The notes below the pieces were generated by a model. It worked only from the letters and a program-made list of their open reading frames with translations. It did not search any database and was not told where the DNA came from. Of a stretch of 5,792 nt of DNA, positions 5,780 to 5,792 are shown in pieces (positions within the stretch are counted from its first letter, which is position 1; the number at the start of each line of letters is the position of its first letter). The stretch covers positions 1-5,792 of the forward strand of contig DHSK01000175.1 in assembly GCA_002408445.1 (NCBI GenBank). Direction: 5' to 3'. The position numbers and the translations under genes were made by a program. The DNA comes from Syntrophomonas sp. UBA5288. GTDB taxonomy: Bacteria; Bacillota; Syntrophomonadia; Syntrophomonadales; Syntrophomonadaceae.

Positions 5780-5792
5780 CTATATAGTTGAG

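Overview
The window looks like chromosomal DNA from a Gram-positive Firmicute, most likely an anaerobic member of the Clostridia. The reasons are an EcsA/EcsB-type ABC transporter, a secreted protein with three S-layer homology (SLH) domains, strong AAGGAG-type ribosome binding sites, frequent TTG start codons and moderate GC coding DNA with AT-rich gaps. The genus cannot be fixed from the sequence alone. No mobile element, CRISPR array, tRNA or rRNA is visible.

Layout: (1) Positions 1-1882, minus strand: a CPA2-family (KefB-like) cation:proton antiporter with C-terminal RCK/TrkA regulatory domains. It is cut by the left window edge, so only the last few dozen residues should be missing. (2) Positions 1883-2048: an AT-rich divergent intergenic region holding the leader and a plausible promoter of the antiporter, the ribosome binding site of the next operon, and an AT-rich dyad over a TATAAT box. 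(3) Positions 2049-4078, plus strand: a two-gene ecsA-ecsB operon with coupled translation. (4) Positions 4079-4157: a short convergent gap with a well-formed intrinsic terminator oriented for the minus-strand gene. (5) Positions 4158-5765, minus strand: a secreted, cell-wall-bound protein of 535 residues built as signal peptide, three SLH domains, a chagasin-like (I42) cysteine-protease-inhibitor domain, and a DUF4163-DUF3298 module like the extracellular part of the lysozyme sensor RsiV and of PdaC. (6) Positions 5766-5792: its leader with a good ribosome binding site; the promoter lies outside the window.

The four genes form three transcription units. The antiporter serves ion and pH homeostasis, probably gated by a nucleotide. 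EcsAB is a membrane exporter which in Bacillus subtilis affects protein secretion and the site-2 protease RasP. The SLH protein sits on the cell surface and joins two domain types whose known relatives bind hydrolytic enzymes (papain-like proteases and lysozyme). That architecture is the most interesting item here. A second is a visible internal repeat in the EcsB permease.
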